From Pleomorphochaeta sp963678575 (GTDB lineage: Bacteria > Spirochaetota > Spirochaetia > Sphaerochaetales > Sphaerochaetaceae), in contig CAXXHV010000002.1 in NCBI GenBank assembly GCA_963678575.2, positions 1,674,001 through 1,738,000 on the forward strand: 64,000 nt of DNA. The letters run 5' to 3'. A model generated the notes under the pieces. It had not been told where the DNA came from. It ran no database searches and was given only the letters and a program-made list of their open reading frames with translations. The translations under genes and the position numbers were made by a program. Positions 55,092 through 64,000 of this stretch are shown here, one piece after another (positions within the stretch are counted from its first letter, which is position 1; every line of letters starts with the position of its first letter).

Positions 55092-56774
55092 TTATCTTTC
55101 TTCAGCAGTTACATTTAAGCCATAACTCAAAGATTGACATATATCTAAACAATAAGTTCCAATATTAGTAAAATCTCCTAATATTGCATTAAAATATGGA
55201 GTCATTTTTGGATTACATACACCAGTATTTAATCTATCAAGGTGATTATCTTGCATTTCTTTTTCCATATCAATCAATCTTTCTCTTAATGCAATTACCA
55301 TTACAATGCTTACATCATCACCATCTTTTAATACTTCAAGAGAAGTTTTAAATAATTCAATAATTGCTTCTAAACTATGTCTTAATTCTCTCTCTCCATT
55401 ATCTGAGAATGATAATTGATTGCCTTCAAGTTCTATCATTTCATCGATAAAATTACCCATTTGAATACAAAGTCTTTCAAGACCAGAAGATACTAATAAC
55501 AATTCAGTTATAGCATCAGTTTGACCTTCAGTGGGGCTACCCATAGCAATCATTCTTGATAAATAATGTTGCACCTCTCTCTGCAAATCTCTTTGGGATT
55601 TCCATACAGTTTTTATTTCAAGAGAGTTTTCTTTATCAAAAGGAATAACAGCTAATTTTGTCTTTTTTAAAGAATCTAATATTTTTTCACATGATTGTAT
55701 TACTTCTTTTTGACACAAAGTCATAGCAAATACTGGTTGTGATAATAAATGAGGATCCAAATATATAGCTGCTGCGTTTTCTTTTTTCTCAGCCATTTCA
55801 TCCCCTGGGACAAGAGCTTTAACTATCTTAACCATTAACCAAACAAAAGGCATCCATATCAAAGTATTTATAATATTAAATGAAGTATGAGCATTTGCAA
55901 TTTGACGAGATATAACATCCAATTCTGCGCCTTTTGGTGAAATTAAAGTTACAAATTTTGCAAAAGGGGCAACTAAAAATATAAAAATTGAAGCTCCAAC
56001 TAAATTAAATATACTATGAGCAACTGCTGTTCTCTTTGCATTCTTTGATTGCCCAATACAAGCTATTAAAGCTGTTATTGTCGTACCTATATTATCACCT
56101 AATAAAACAGGTATAGCTCCCGTCAATCCAATAATTGAATGAACTGCATCAGGACCTGGGGTACTTGCAAAATTCTGAAGAACAGCAATTGTTGCAGAAG
56201 AACTTTGAACAACAACTGTCATTAAAGCACCAACTAATACACCCAATACAGGGATATGTGCAACTTCTGAAATCATTGAAACAAACACTGGAGATTTTGC
56301 TAAAGGTTTCATCAAATCCCCCATAGTTTCAATTCCAACAAACAAAAGACCAAAAGCAAATATAGTTAACCCAATATTTTTTGTTCTTTCATTTTTAGGA
56401 ACAAAATTAAGTATAAAACCAAAAAATAAAATTGGCCAAATATAATCACTTAATTTAAAAGCAATCAACTGGGCTGTCATTGTTGTACCAATATTAGCAC
56501 CCAAAATTACTGAAATTGCTTGAGGTAAATTCATTAACCCCGCACTTACAAAACCGATAACCATAACCGTTGTAGCACTTGAACTTTGTAATACCATTGT
56601 GGTAACAGCTCCAGCAACTACACCAAAGAATACATTCTTAGTTAAAATACCAAGAACTTGTCGCATCCTCTCTCCAGCTACCTTTTGTAAGCCTTCGCTC
56701 ATTAGATTCATTCCATATATGAATATAGCCAAACCACCTAACAAGCCAAATATAATACTAAAAGATTCTTTCAC
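55092..56774 (-). CDS. Na/Pi cotransporter family protein with PhoU-like C-terminus
   Basis: The 560-residue protein starts with GTG 56774 (GGAAGGG upstream). Its membrane part has the duplicated QSSSAT motifs (TMVLQSSSATTVMVIGF and VVVQSSSATIAVLQNF) of the NptA/PF02690 family. The C-terminal 230 residues are helical and PhoU-like (LEGNQLSFSDNGERELRHSLEAIIELFKTSLEVL). It probably imports phosphate with Na+. Confidence 0.93.
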   Translation of the reverse strand: MKESFSIIFGLLGGLAIFIYGMNLMSEGLQKVAGERMRQVLGILTKNVFFGVVAGAVTTMVLQSSSATTVMVIGFVSAGLMNLPQAISVILGANIGTTMTAQLIAFKLSDYIWPILFFGFILNFVPKNERTKNIGLTIFAFGLLFVGIETMGDLMKPLAKSPVFVSMISEVAHIPVLGVLVGALMTVVVQSSSATIAVLQNFASTPGPDAVHSIIGLTGAIPVLLGDNIGTTITALIACIGQSKNAKRTAVAHSIFNLVGASIFIFLVAPFAKFVTLISPKGAELDVISRQIANAHTSFNIINTLIWMPFVWLMVKIVKALVPGDEMAEKKENAAAIYLDPHLLSQPVFAMTLCQKEVIQSCEKILDSLKKTKLAVIPFDKENSLEIKTVWKSQRDLQREVQHYLSRMIAMGSPTEGQTDAITELLLVSSGLERLCIQMGNFIDEMIELEGNQLSFSDNGERELRHSLEAIIELFKTSLEVLKDGDDVSIVMVIALRERLIDMEKEMQDNHLDRLNTGVCNPKMTPYFNAILGDFTNIGTYCLDICQSLSYGLNVTAEER

Positions 56775-57202
56775 TCTTTTACCCTTCCTACTTAATACGC
56801 GAATACAATTAGAATAAACAAACTATTAATTGATTGTCAATTTATAAATAAAGCAAAAATTTAGGTAGATTTTTATTTTATTTATTTTTTTTGATATATA
56901 ACTAAAAAAAACATATTATTTTATTGGAAATAATCATTTTTTGTATAATTAATTTATCATATACTAAAGTAAAAAAGTCATTTTTTTTAACATTTTTTTA
57001 AACAAATTATAACATTTTTATAGTAAAATTACATTTTTTACTCATTTTTCTATTCCATTTAACACAAGGTTAATTTTAATTAACTTAAAAAAAGATATTC
57101 TTTTTCTTAATTCTTTTTAACAATTATACTTAGGTAACTTAATCACTTATTTATTTTTCACATTAGTGTATGATATAATTATAAACAAGAGAGGAAAAAA
57201 AT
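56775..57202. other. Intergenic region, 428 bp
   Basis: This is extremely AT-rich. It contains the promoter of the rhodanese pair: an extended -10 TGATATAAT (57171-57179) without a clear -35. Nothing else was recognised. Confidence 0.5.
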
Positions 57203-57625
57203 ATGAAAAGAAGAACATTGTTTTTAATATTAACAATTATTTTACTTTTAGCATCAAATTCATTATTTTCTTTTTCAAAAAAAGAAGTACAAATCGAAGA
57301 ACCAATGATTAGTGCTAAATATAACAAAATAGATTCAATGAGTGCAAAAGAAGTTTTTGATACTCAAAAAGATATAACTATAATTGACGTAAGAACTGCT
57401 GGAGAATTTGAATCAGGGCATATTGAAAATGCAATTAATATACCATTAGATGTAATAGAAGCTACAGTTTTAGAAAAATATCCAAATAAAGATGAAAAAC
57501 TGTATCTTTATTGTAGATCAGGGAACAGAAGCTCTCAGGCTGCTAAATTACTTGTAAATCAGGGCTATACCAACGTTTATGACTTTGGTGGGATTATTTC
57601 TTGGCCATACGAGGTAGTAAAATAA
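57203..57625 (+). CDS. Exported rhodanese-domain protein
   Basis: The N-terminus is a signal peptide (MKRRTLFLILTIILLLASNSLFSFS), without a lipobox cysteine. A single rhodanese domain follows, with active-site Cys104 in the loop YCRSGNRSS and the flanking motifs IDVRTAGEFESGHIENAINIP and YDFGGIISWPY. It would act in the periplasm as a sulfurtransferase or persulfide carrier. GAGAGGA precedes the ATG. It is followed after 3 nt by a cytosolic paralogue. Confidence 0.92.
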   Translation: MKRRTLFLILTIILLLASNSLFSFSKKEVQIEEPMISAKYNKIDSMSAKEVFDTQKDITIIDVRTAGEFESGHIENAINIPLDVIEATVLEKYPNKDEKLYLYCRSGNRSSQAAKLLVNQGYTNVYDFGGIISWPYEVVK

Positions 57626-57628
57626 AAT

Positions 57629-57943
57629 ATGCATAAAGCACAATACAATAGAATCAGTGCTAAAGAAGCAAAACATCGAATTGATAATGAGCCTGATATA
57701 ATCATAATAGATGTAAGAACAGAAGAAGAATATAGAGAATTACACATTCCTTATTCTATTAACATCCCATTAAGTATGGTCACTGACAAAGTTAAGGAAA
57801 AATATCCACAAGATGCAAAATTATTTATTTATTGCAGATCCGGAGTAAGATCAAGAATTGCAACATCTCAATTAGCTCTTATGGGATATAATAAGGTTTA
57901 TGACTTTGGCGGGATTATTTCTTGGCCATATGAAAAAATATAA
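57629..57943 (+). CDS. Cytosolic rhodanese-domain protein
   Basis: This 104-residue single rhodanese domain lacks a signal peptide. Active-site Cys69 lies in YCRSGVRS. It shares with the upstream gene IDVRTEEEY, SINIPL and an identical YDFGGIISWPYE ending, so the two arose by tandem duplication followed by loss or gain of the export signal. Confidence 0.92.
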   Translation: MHKAQYNRISAKEAKHRIDNEPDIIIIDVRTEEEYRELHIPYSINIPLSMVTDKVKEKYPQDAKLFIYCRSGVRSRIATSQLALMGYNKVYDFGGIISWPYEKI

Positions 57944-57946
57944 TAA

Positions 57947-57990
57947 TTAAAGCGCAACTTATTTTTATATACAAAATAGTTGCGCTTTAA
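57947..57990 (+). terminator. Hairpin after the rhodanese pair
   Basis: A perfect 13-bp stem TTAAAGCGCAACT/AGTTGCGCTTTAA with an 18-nt AT-rich loop, followed by an AT-rich but not pure T tract. Confidence 0.75.
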
Positions 57991-58060
57991 AATTGATTAT
58001 TTATTTTTAGTTGTTATTCCATTTATCTGTTATACTATTAAACAGATGGAGGATAATATT

Positions 58061-58948
58061 ATGCAAAAAGAAATTCTTTTATTTTTTATCAATATAAGTA
58101 ACCCTTTTTTAGACTTTATAGCAAACTTCTCTTCACTTTTTGGTGAACAAACTATTTTAATACTAATTTTAAGCATTGTAATGTACGCTTATGATAAAAA
58201 TAAAGGTTTTGCTATCTGTGGATCTCTAGTAATAAGTTTAGTATCAATGGGAACACTTAAGGCAATCATTAGAGCACCACGCCCTTTTACAGTATTAGAA
58301 GAAATTCAAGGGAAAAGGTTAGAAACCGCAACTGGTTATTCTTTCCCATCAGGACATACAACAGGAGCAGCCTCAATGTATTCTTCCTTATCCTTTGCAA
58401 TAAAAAAAAGAAAAATTTCAATCGCATGTGCAACTATTATTGTCCTAGTTGGATTAAGTAGAATGTATTTAGGTGTTCATTGGCCACTAGATGTTTTTAC
58501 TGGCTTATTACTTGGAATAGTTTTATCTATGATTTTCTATCCAATATTTGAGAAAATATCTAAAAATCAAGATAAAAAATATATTGCAAGTTTGATTATT
58601 GGAATTATTTCAACTTTGTTAGCTATATTACTTTCATCTCTTTTGAACTTTAATTTAATCAATGAAACAGCTTTTTCTGATTTAATGAAAACAATAGCAT
58701 TCAGTGGTGGAGGCTTTTTAGGTATTGCTTATGAAACAAAGAAAATCAATTTTTCAAATGTAGGCTCGCTTTATCAAAAAATACTAAGAACAATTGTTGT
58801 TATATCTGGAATGCTAATCATTAAATTTGTATTAAGTGAAATAACACCAGAAGCTTATTATTATATTGGAGCTTGTATAAGATATTTATTAGTAGGATTA
58901 TGGCTTACAGCAATATTCCCAAAATATTTTTCAATTTTATTTAAATAA
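58061..58948 (+). CDS. PAP2 family membrane phosphatase
   Basis: From the ATG at 58061 (GGAGG eight bases upstream) the protein has 295 residues. The three phosphatase motifs are present: KAIIRAPRP, PSGHTTGAAS and SRMYLGVHWPLDVFTG. About seven to eight membrane segments are visible. Likely substrates are lipid phosphates such as undecaprenyl or phosphatidyl-glycerol phosphate. A TGTTATACT extended -10 lies at 58028-58036. Confidence 0.93.
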   Translation: MQKEILLFFINISNPFLDFIANFSSLFGEQTILILILSIVMYAYDKNKGFAICGSLVISLVSMGTLKAIIRAPRPFTVLEEIQGKRLETATGYSFPSGHTTGAASMYSSLSFAIKKRKISIACATIIVLVGLSRMYLGVHWPLDVFTGLLLGIVLSMIFYPIFEKISKNQDKKYIASLIIGIISTLLAILLSSLLNFNLINETAFSDLMKTIAFSGGGFLGIAYETKKINFSNVGSLYQKILRTIVVISGMLIIKFVLSEITPEAYYYIGACIRYLLVGLWLTAIFPKYFSILFK

Positions 58949-58962
58949 AGAATATAAACAAC

Positions 58963-58999
58963 AAACCCTTTTTTGATATTATAATCACAAAAAGGGTTT
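58963..58999. terminator. Bidirectional terminator between PAP2 and M18 genes
   Basis: AAACCCTTTTT (58963-58973) pairs with AAAAAGGGTTT (58989-58999), downstream of both convergent genes. Confidence 0.82.
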
Positions 59000-59030
59000 A
59001 TTTATCTATATCTAAGAACACCAATATTTA

Positions 59031-60308
59031 TTATCTTCTGTAAAAAGCCTTCATAGCTTTAATTAAATAATAAGTATCTTTTGTTCCAGCACTTTCATAT
59101 GGAGAATGCATCGCTAATTGAGCAACACCAATATCGATTGTTGAAATTGAATATGAGTGGCTTATTAAATTACCAAGAGTAGAGCCACCCAGGATATCAG
59201 AATTATTTACAAATTCTTGATAAGGTATTCCTTCTTTCTCTAACATCTTTTTTAAGAAAGCTGAAGATGCTGCATCTGTAGTATATTTCTGGTTAGCAGA
59301 GTGTTTAATCAATACTCCTCCATTTAATACAGGTTTATTAACAATATCATTTACTTGAGAATAATTTGGATGTAATGCGTGACCATTATCACTTGAAATC
59401 ATAAAACTATTAGCTTGATAAATTGCTTTATCTTCAATATCCCAATTTAAGGAATATGCAATTCGATCAATTACTATCTTTAAGAAGTCACTTAAAGCAC
59501 CTTGCTTAGTACCACTTCCTACTTCTTCATTATCTAAAAAAACAGCCATGTTAATATAGTGATTGGCACTTGTACTTATTAAAGCATTTAAAGATGAATA
59601 AACACCTTGTAAATCATCGATTCTTGGAGAAGAAAAGAACTCATCATTAATTCCCCAAATACTTCCTTTCATTCTATTATAAAGAAATAAATCACTTGAA
59701 ATAATTAGCTTTTCATCGACATTTAGTGTTTCAGCAATCAAAGAATTAATTGCACCTTTATTATCACCTAAGGCCAATAAGGGAAGCATATCAACTTGTT
59801 TTTTATATTCAATGCCTTTATTAGCATCTTTATTTTGATGACTAGCTAAATTCACTATACTAATAAGATCTTTCTCAATATTTACTAAATAAGGGACTAC
59901 ACTTTCATCTTTTTCAACATAAACTCTTCCAGCAATTGAAAGGGGTCTATCAAACCAAGGAGCTAAAAGCATTCCACCATACCCTTCTGTATTAATAACT
60001 GTATATTTATTATCTTTTAATACTTCTGGATTTGGTTTTAGTTTAAAAGTTGGGGAATCTGTATGTGCGGCTATAATTGAAAAACCTTTATAGTTTTCAG
60101 GTATTTTAAAAGCTATTAATGAAGAATCATTTCTTTTAACATAATAAGATTTATTTTTTTCAATTACAAATCTTTCATTTTCTTTTAACTCAAGAAAACC
60201 TTCTTTTTCAAGTGTTTTTTCTATTTGTTCTACTGCTTGAAAACAAGTAGGGCTTTTTCTAATAAAATCAATTAAATTATTAGTTGAATCAATATATTTT
60301 TTATCCAT
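59031..60308 (-). CDS. M18 family aminopeptidase
   Basis: From ATG 60308 (AGGAG seven bases upstream) it has 425 residues. Dinuclear zinc-site motifs are IIAAHTDSPTFKLKP, DNEEVGSGTKQGA, SSDNGHALHPNY and the C-terminal STIDIGVAQLAMHSPYESAGTKDTYYLIKAM. It removes N-terminal, usually acidic or neutral, residues from peptides in the cytosol. It is monocistronic. Confidence 0.95.
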   Translation of the reverse strand: MDKKYIDSTNNLIDFIRKSPTCFQAVEQIEKTLEKEGFLELKENERFVIEKNKSYYVKRNDSSLIAFKIPENYKGFSIIAAHTDSPTFKLKPNPEVLKDNKYTVINTEGYGGMLLAPWFDRPLSIAGRVYVEKDESVVPYLVNIEKDLISIVNLASHQNKDANKGIEYKKQVDMLPLLALGDNKGAINSLIAETLNVDEKLIISSDLFLYNRMKGSIWGINDEFFSSPRIDDLQGVYSSLNALISTSANHYINMAVFLDNEEVGSGTKQGALSDFLKIVIDRIAYSLNWDIEDKAIYQANSFMISSDNGHALHPNYSQVNDIVNKPVLNGGVLIKHSANQKYTTDAASSAFLKKMLEKEGIPYQEFVNNSDILGGSTLGNLISHSYSISTIDIGVAQLAMHSPYESAGTKDTYYLIKAMKAFYRR

Positions 60309-60599
60309 TACTAGACTCCTATTTTCAAAAGAATAATACCACAAAAAAAATAAAGCGCATAGCTAATATAATTTTATTTATATTTTTAAAATAAATTAAT
60401 TTTTTAAGGTTGTAAGTATTATAATTTTAATTTTTACAAGATTATCATAATATTTATAATTATTATTTTATAATTTGAAACACTGTGATAAAGTTAAGAT
60501 ATTAATAGAATTTATTTCTTTGAACTTTAAAAAACTATTATCTAATCTAATAAATATTAAAGTATAAAATATAAATGTAATCTAAAAGGATATGTATTG

Positions 60600-61700
60600 A
60601 TGAATTATTTTGAAGAAGGCCAATTAGTAGAAACAAAAATTGTTGCCATTTATGGTGACAATATTTTTCTTGATTTAAATATGAAAAGTGAAGGGATAAT
60701 CGATAGCTCAGAATTTATTACACCTGATGGTACGTTAAGTGTAAAAGTTGGAGATACCATTAGTGCTTATTTTATCTCTTTTGATCATGGAGAAATGCAC
60801 TTTACAACAAGACTTAAAGGCGACAAAGCTAATACTGCTGTATTAGAAAAAGCTTTTGAAGCTGCAATACCTATTGAAGGAATTGTTGAAAAAGAAATTA
60901 AAGGTGGTTTTGAAATAAAAATTGGAGATAGTAGAGCTTTTTGTCCATATTCACAGATGGGATATCGCCAAAAAGAAGAACCAAGTTATTTTATAAAAAG
61001 AACTCTACCCTTTTTAATTCAAGAATTTAATAGAGAACAACACAATATACTTGTTTCAAATAGAGCTTTTCTAGAAATTGAAGAAAAAGAAAAGTTAGAA
61101 AAATTAAAACAAAGTTTAGTTGAGGGAATGCAAGTAAAAGGGGTTGTCTCAAAACTTCACTCTTTTGGTGCAATTGTGAATGTAGAAGGAATAGAAGCTT
61201 TATTACCTATCTCTGAAATTAAATTTAAAAGAGTTGAAGATATTGAAAAAGAATTAAAAATCGGAGATGAAATTGAAGCAAAAATTTTAAGTATCGATTT
61301 AGATAACAGAAGAATGTCTATTAGTTCAAAAGCCCTTATGAAAGATCCTTGGGATACAATAAGAGATAGATTTAAAGAAGGTGATAGATTTGAAGGAACT
61401 ATTTCTAAAATTGCTAACTTTGGATTATTTGTTAACCTTGAAGAAGGAATTGATGGGCTAATATTTGTTTCAAAGCTCCCAAATACAGGAGAAAATACAA
61501 ATCTTGCAAAATTGTATAAGAAAGGTAATAAAATTTCCGTTCAAATTGAAACAATAGATACTAAAGAAAAAAGAATTAGCTTAGCACCTGCAAAATCACT
61601 TGAAGAAGAAACTATTGTAAAAAAATATATGGAAAACCAAGAGGATGATGATAGTGATACTTACAATCCTTTTGCAGCATTTTTAAAAAATAAGAAATAA
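60600..61700 (+). CDS. Protein with four S1 RNA-binding domains (ribosomal protein S1-like)
   Basis: The 366-residue protein (ATG 60600, AAAGGA upstream) has four consecutive S1 repeats: VETKIVAIYGDNIFLDL, a divergent second (VEKEIKGGFEIKIGDSRAFCP), and two clear ones (GVVSKLHSFGAIVNVEGIEALLPISEI; GTISKIANFGLFVNLEEGIDGLIFVSKL), then an acidic tail. Bacterial S1 usually has four to six repeats, so it may be the translational S1 or an S1-like regulator. Confidence 0.88.
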   Translation: MNYFEEGQLVETKIVAIYGDNIFLDLNMKSEGIIDSSEFITPDGTLSVKVGDTISAYFISFDHGEMHFTTRLKGDKANTAVLEKAFEAAIPIEGIVEKEIKGGFEIKIGDSRAFCPYSQMGYRQKEEPSYFIKRTLPFLIQEFNREQHNILVSNRAFLEIEEKEKLEKLKQSLVEGMQVKGVVSKLHSFGAIVNVEGIEALLPISEIKFKRVEDIEKELKIGDEIEAKILSIDLDNRRMSISSKALMKDPWDTIRDRFKEGDRFEGTISKIANFGLFVNLEEGIDGLIFVSKLPNTGENTNLAKLYKKGNKISVQIETIDTKEKRISLAPAKSLEEETIVKKYMENQEDDDSDTYNPFAAFLKNKK

Positions 61701-61716
61701 AATTATACATATAAAA

Positions 61717-61746
61717 ATATCCTAGAATTCTCTAGGATATTTTTAT
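61717..61746 (+). terminator. Terminator of the S1-domain gene
   Basis: The perfect 10-bp stem ATATCCTAGA/TCTAGGATAT (61717-61726, 61731-61740) is followed by TTTTAT. Confidence 0.9.
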
Positions 61747-61773
61747 AATAGTAGTATTTATTATATATAAATT

Positions 61774-61847
61774 TGGAGCTGATCGGACTCGAACCGACTA
61801 CCTCTTGAATGCCATTCAAGCGCTCTAGCCAGGTGAGCTACAGCCCC
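61774..61847 (-). tRNA. tRNA-Ala (GGC)
   Basis: On the minus strand the cloverleaf has acceptor GGGGCTG/CAGCTCC with the G3-U70 pair that identifies alanine tRNA, anticodon loop ATGGCAT (anticodon GGC), and T arm GGTTCGAGTCC. The CCA end is not encoded. Confidence 0.97.
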
Positions 61848-61911
61848 AAGGAAATCATGAAATCAAATTATCATTATCTCAATTGTTCGTCAATACTTTT
61901 AATTACTAAAA

Positions 61912-62586
61912 TTACAAATGCTCCCTATTCATGAATAAAAAAGTTATTATTAAAAAAATATTTACAAATAGAATTGAGATTTGTTTAAATTGCAAAGTAA
62001 CAACAGTACCTATTACTGCACCAATAATAAATATAATAATTATTGAAAATGACCTAATAGCTATATCTCTATATTTTTTATCTTTTAAACTAATGAAATA
62101 AAATAAATTTTCACTAGCAGTCCTAAGATTTCCAGTACACATTGTTGATGCAAAACTAGTAGAGTGCATCTTTCGAAAGCTCTCAACTTGCAAAGCACAT
62201 ACAAAAGAAACCATACTATTTGCAATTATATTAGATAAGTCATCTCTATTAATAAAAGACACAATACATAATACAAAAATCTCTAATAATAAAACATATT
62301 GTCTATGATGATATTTCTTATCCTTTGTGGTATATCTAATATATTCTGAAACCAAAACACCCAACAAAAAAGAAAAAATTGGAATAAGATATTTCCAAAT
62401 TTCATGATAATTTTTTTGAGCTAAATTGATTGCAACAAGAACCATATTACCTGTTTGGGCATTAGCAAAAACTCCACCTCTCCCAAAAAAAGTATATGTA
62501 TCTAAGTAGCCTCCAGTTAAAGCAAGCAGAGACCCAACAATAAAGCTTTCCGAAGTTTGAATCCCTTTATTAAAATAAATACCCAT
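61912..62586 (-). CDS. YoaK family (DUF1275) membrane protein
   Basis: This 224-residue protein has six to seven membrane segments and the DUF1275 landmarks LALTGGYLDTYTFFGRGGVFANAQTGNMV and SVETFRKM-like VESFRKMHSTSFASTMCTGNLR. Function is unknown. It overlaps the exonuclease upstream by 17 nt and is last in the dtd operon. Confidence 0.9.
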   Translation of the reverse strand: MGIYFNKGIQTSESFIVGSLLALTGGYLDTYTFFGRGGVFANAQTGNMVLVAINLAQKNYHEIWKYLIPIFSFLLGVLVSEYIRYTTKDKKYHHRQYVLLLEIFVLCIVSFINRDDLSNIIANSMVSFVCALQVESFRKMHSTSFASTMCTGNLRTASENLFYFISLKDKKYRDIAIRSFSIIIIFIIGAVIGTVVTLQFKQISILFVNIFLIITFLFMNREHL

Positions 62587-63154
62587 CTTCTACCATTACC
62601 CTAGATTTAACTTTTAAAGTATTGTCTAAATAATTAATAAGTCTCTGCCTTTCAAACGTATTCTCACCACAGGCATATTTAAATAACTTTCCACAATTTA
62701 TTGCATCATCTAAAGCATGGTGAGCTCTATAATTTAGTTCAAAGACTTCACTTAAATATGTTAATTTATGACTTCGATACTGTGGCCATTTTTTTCTACT
62801 AATTTGAAGTGTGCAATAAAAAACATTCCTTGGATAAGAAAGAGAATATTCTTCTAAACACCCTTCCAAAACTTTATAATCAAATATTGCATTATGAGCA
62901 ACTATAATATCATTACTTATAAATTCTTGGATTTGAGGCCAAACCTGATCAAAAGTTGGAGAAAGCAAGCAATCTTCGCTTGAAAGTCCATGGACTTTTG
63001 TCATGAAGGGATCAAAGTATTTATATTTAGGACAGAGAAGAGAATAATATGTATCAACAACATTTCCCTCCTCATCAAATTTAGCTAATCCTATTGATGC
63101 AACACCGGCTTTTCTTGAATTTGCTGTTTCAAAATCCAAAGCAATATAATTCAT
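62570..63154 (-). CDS. DEDDh 3'-5' exonuclease
   Basis: The 194-residue protein has a single DnaQ-like domain: IALDFETANSRKAG (DxE), IIVAHNAIFDYKVLEG and HHALDDAINCGKL. It lacks a BRCT domain, unlike the exonuclease at 44334. It starts at the base next to the dtd stop codon, and its end overlaps the DUF1275 gene, so the three form one operon. A role in DNA or RNA trimming is likely. Confidence 0.92.
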   Translation of the reverse strand: MNYIALDFETANSRKAGVASIGLAKFDEEGNVVDTYYSLLCPKYKYFDPFMTKVHGLSSEDCLLSPTFDQVWPQIQEFISNDIIVAHNAIFDYKVLEGCLEEYSLSYPRNVFYCTLQISRKKWPQYRSHKLTYLSEVFELNYRAHHALDDAINCGKLFKYACGENTFERQRLINYLDNTLKVKSRVMVEDGYLF

Positions 63155-63598
63155 TTAATCTATTTTCTCCAAAATCATAGTAACAGGTCCGTCATTTAAA
63201 TACCTAACATCCATGTGGGCTCCAAAGACACCACATTGAGTATCAAAGCCTAATTCTTTAAATTTAGCTTTTGCTTTTTCATATAAAACTTCAGCTTTTT
63301 TAGGATCCTCTGCATTATCGTAAGAAGGTCTGTTCCCCTTTCTTAAATTTGCATAAAGAGTAAATTGACTTACAATTAAAATCTTTGCATTAACATCAAA
63401 GGCACTTAAATTCATTTTATCATTTTCATCTCTAAACATTCTTAATTTAGATATTTTATTTACAATATAATCAACATATTCATCTTTATCACCTTTTGCT
63501 ACTCCAAAATAAACTAAAAGGCCATTATCTATTTGACCAACAATTTCATTATCTACAGTAACTGATGCTTCTTTTACTCTTTGAATCACACATTTCAT
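63155..63598 (-). CDS. dtd: D-aminoacyl-tRNA deacylase
   Basis: Dtd hydrolyses D-Tyr-tRNA and other mischarged tRNAs, and Gly-tRNA-Ala. From ATG 63598 (GAGG eight bases upstream) it has 147 residues, the standard length; the longer frame to 63652 has no support. Motifs: MKCVIQRVKEASVTVD, SQFTLYANLRKGNRPSYDNAEDP and the NDGPVTM cis-proline-containing region. It leads the operon with the exonuclease and DUF1275 genes. Confidence 0.95.
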   Translation of the reverse strand: MKCVIQRVKEASVTVDNEIVGQIDNGLLVYFGVAKGDKDEYVDYIVNKISKLRMFRDENDKMNLSAFDVNAKILIVSQFTLYANLRKGNRPSYDNAEDPKKAEVLYEKAKAKFKELGFDTQCGVFGAHMDVRYLNDGPVTMILEKID

Positions 63599-63652
63599 AT
63601 AAAACCTCAAAAACTTATTTTCACTTTTTATACTAATAAAAATAGAAAACAA

Positions 63653-64000
63653 TTAAAAGAGACTCAATTGAACATATTCTTTTTCTTCGAATTTTTTTAA
63701 GTATGAAAAAATTTCATCAGTGTTGTGCATAATATTATTTAAAATACAAGTTTCATCTATTATTTTTACTAATTTATCATTATTAAAACTATTAACAAAA
63801 TAATTATTTTTATAATATTTCATATATTTCTCTTTAAGGTTAGGAAATAATTTATCAAGCTGTTGATAATAGTATTCTCTATTTCCTTCTCTAAGAGTCA
63901 TCCCTATTCCAAAATACAGAATACCTTTGACTTTTACCTTAATCATCATATCCAATAAAGCGCAAATATTTTCTTCATTATCTAAAATAAAAGGTAAAAT
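63653..64000 (-). CDS. SPL-family radical SAM protein, C-terminal part (truncated by window edge)
   Basis: The frame is open to the window edge. The visible C-terminus starts ILPFILDNEENICALLDMM and continues KVKGILYFGIGMTLREGNREYYYQQLDKLFPNLKEKY, which matches the C-terminal part of spore-photoproduct-lyase-like radical SAM proteins of unknown substrate. The CxxxCxxC motif would lie outside the window. It is upstream of dtd by 54 nt from dtd's start. Confidence 0.8.
   Translation of the reverse strand: MLPFILDNEENICALLDMMIKVKVKGILYFGIGMTLREGNREYYYQQLDKLFPNLKEKYMKYYKNNYFVNSFNNDKLVKIIDETCILNNIMHNTDEIFSYLKKFEEKEYVQLSLF

Noticed and set aside
1..64000. CRISPR array, insertion sequence, prophage, rRNA operon, or replication origin
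   Set aside because: No repeat-spacer pattern, transposase, phage gene, rRNA or DnaA-box cluster was seen; the gene content is mostly core metabolism and housekeeping.

Overview
The window is a gene-dense, very AT-rich bacterial chromosome segment with the standard genetic code (TGA is used as a stop). No rRNA, CRISPR array, transposase or phage gene was seen. Several features together point to the Spirochaetota, perhaps a host-associated, fermentative member near Sphaerochaetaceae: adjacent hprK-ptsH, a carD-ispD-ispF cluster, an archaeal/eukaryotic-type PheS/PheT pair, and an elongation factor G that reads like the mitochondrial EF-G1 (spd) type. The family-level placement is inference. HydF, threonine fermentation genes and malic enzyme suggest an anaerobic, H2-linked metabolism.

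Layout. 1-2378: hprK (partial), ptsH, a LexA-like repressor with a palindromic candidate operator, holA. 2373-5771 (minus): rsmE-thyX-uvrC operon. 6119-8304 (minus): tdh-kbl, the two-step threonine to glycine plus acetyl-CoA pathway. 8483-9991 (minus): malQ. 10021-11894: carD-ispD-ispF. 11937-14946 (minus): a RecA-fold ATPase and fusA. 15346-17627: convergent DMT and MATE transporters. 17811-22388: HIT protein, a membrane-bound EAL protein and two head-to-head paralogous AraC regulators. 22477-25709 (minus): pheS-pheT. 25841-27826 (minus): an orphan fused alpha/beta E1 dehydrogenase. 28215-29552 (minus): phosphohexomutase. 29871-33779: purine cluster hpt, second phosphoribosyltransferase, purA, purB. 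33774-36182 (minus): TRIC-type channel, AlaX editing protein, VTT/DedA-type membrane protein. 36290-38791: a coiled-coil hypothetical, the satD-DUF3307 pair and a small membrane protein. 38931-42153 (minus): DeoR regulator, LDH2-type dehydrogenase and malic enzyme.

42412-44305 holds tRNA-Cys and an ABC-F gene behind a leader that looks like a ribosome-controlled attenuator, with a 3-codon uORF followed by a terminator. 44334-48938: BRCT exonuclease, a sugar-related beta-rich protein and a GH36 alpha-galactosidase. 48927-52704: FAD oxidoreductase, an unidentified structured RNA with its own promoter and terminator, an AraC regulator preceded by a perfect 26-bp palindrome, and an APH-fold kinase. 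52724-54172 (minus): the TM1266-type regulator and hydF. Then follow a histidine phosphatase, a Na/Pi cotransporter, tandem exported and cytosolic rhodaneses, a PAP2 phosphatase, M18 aminopeptidase, a four-S1-domain protein, tRNA-Ala, and a dtd-exonuclease-DUF1275 operon next to a partial SPL-family radical SAM gene.

The best candidates for something undescribed are the attenuator leader of the ABC-F gene (42587-42757), the structured RNA at about 50141-50317, the repeated TTATGATAA sites over the satD promoter, and the LexA-like protein whose cleavage dipeptide reads Ser-Gly.
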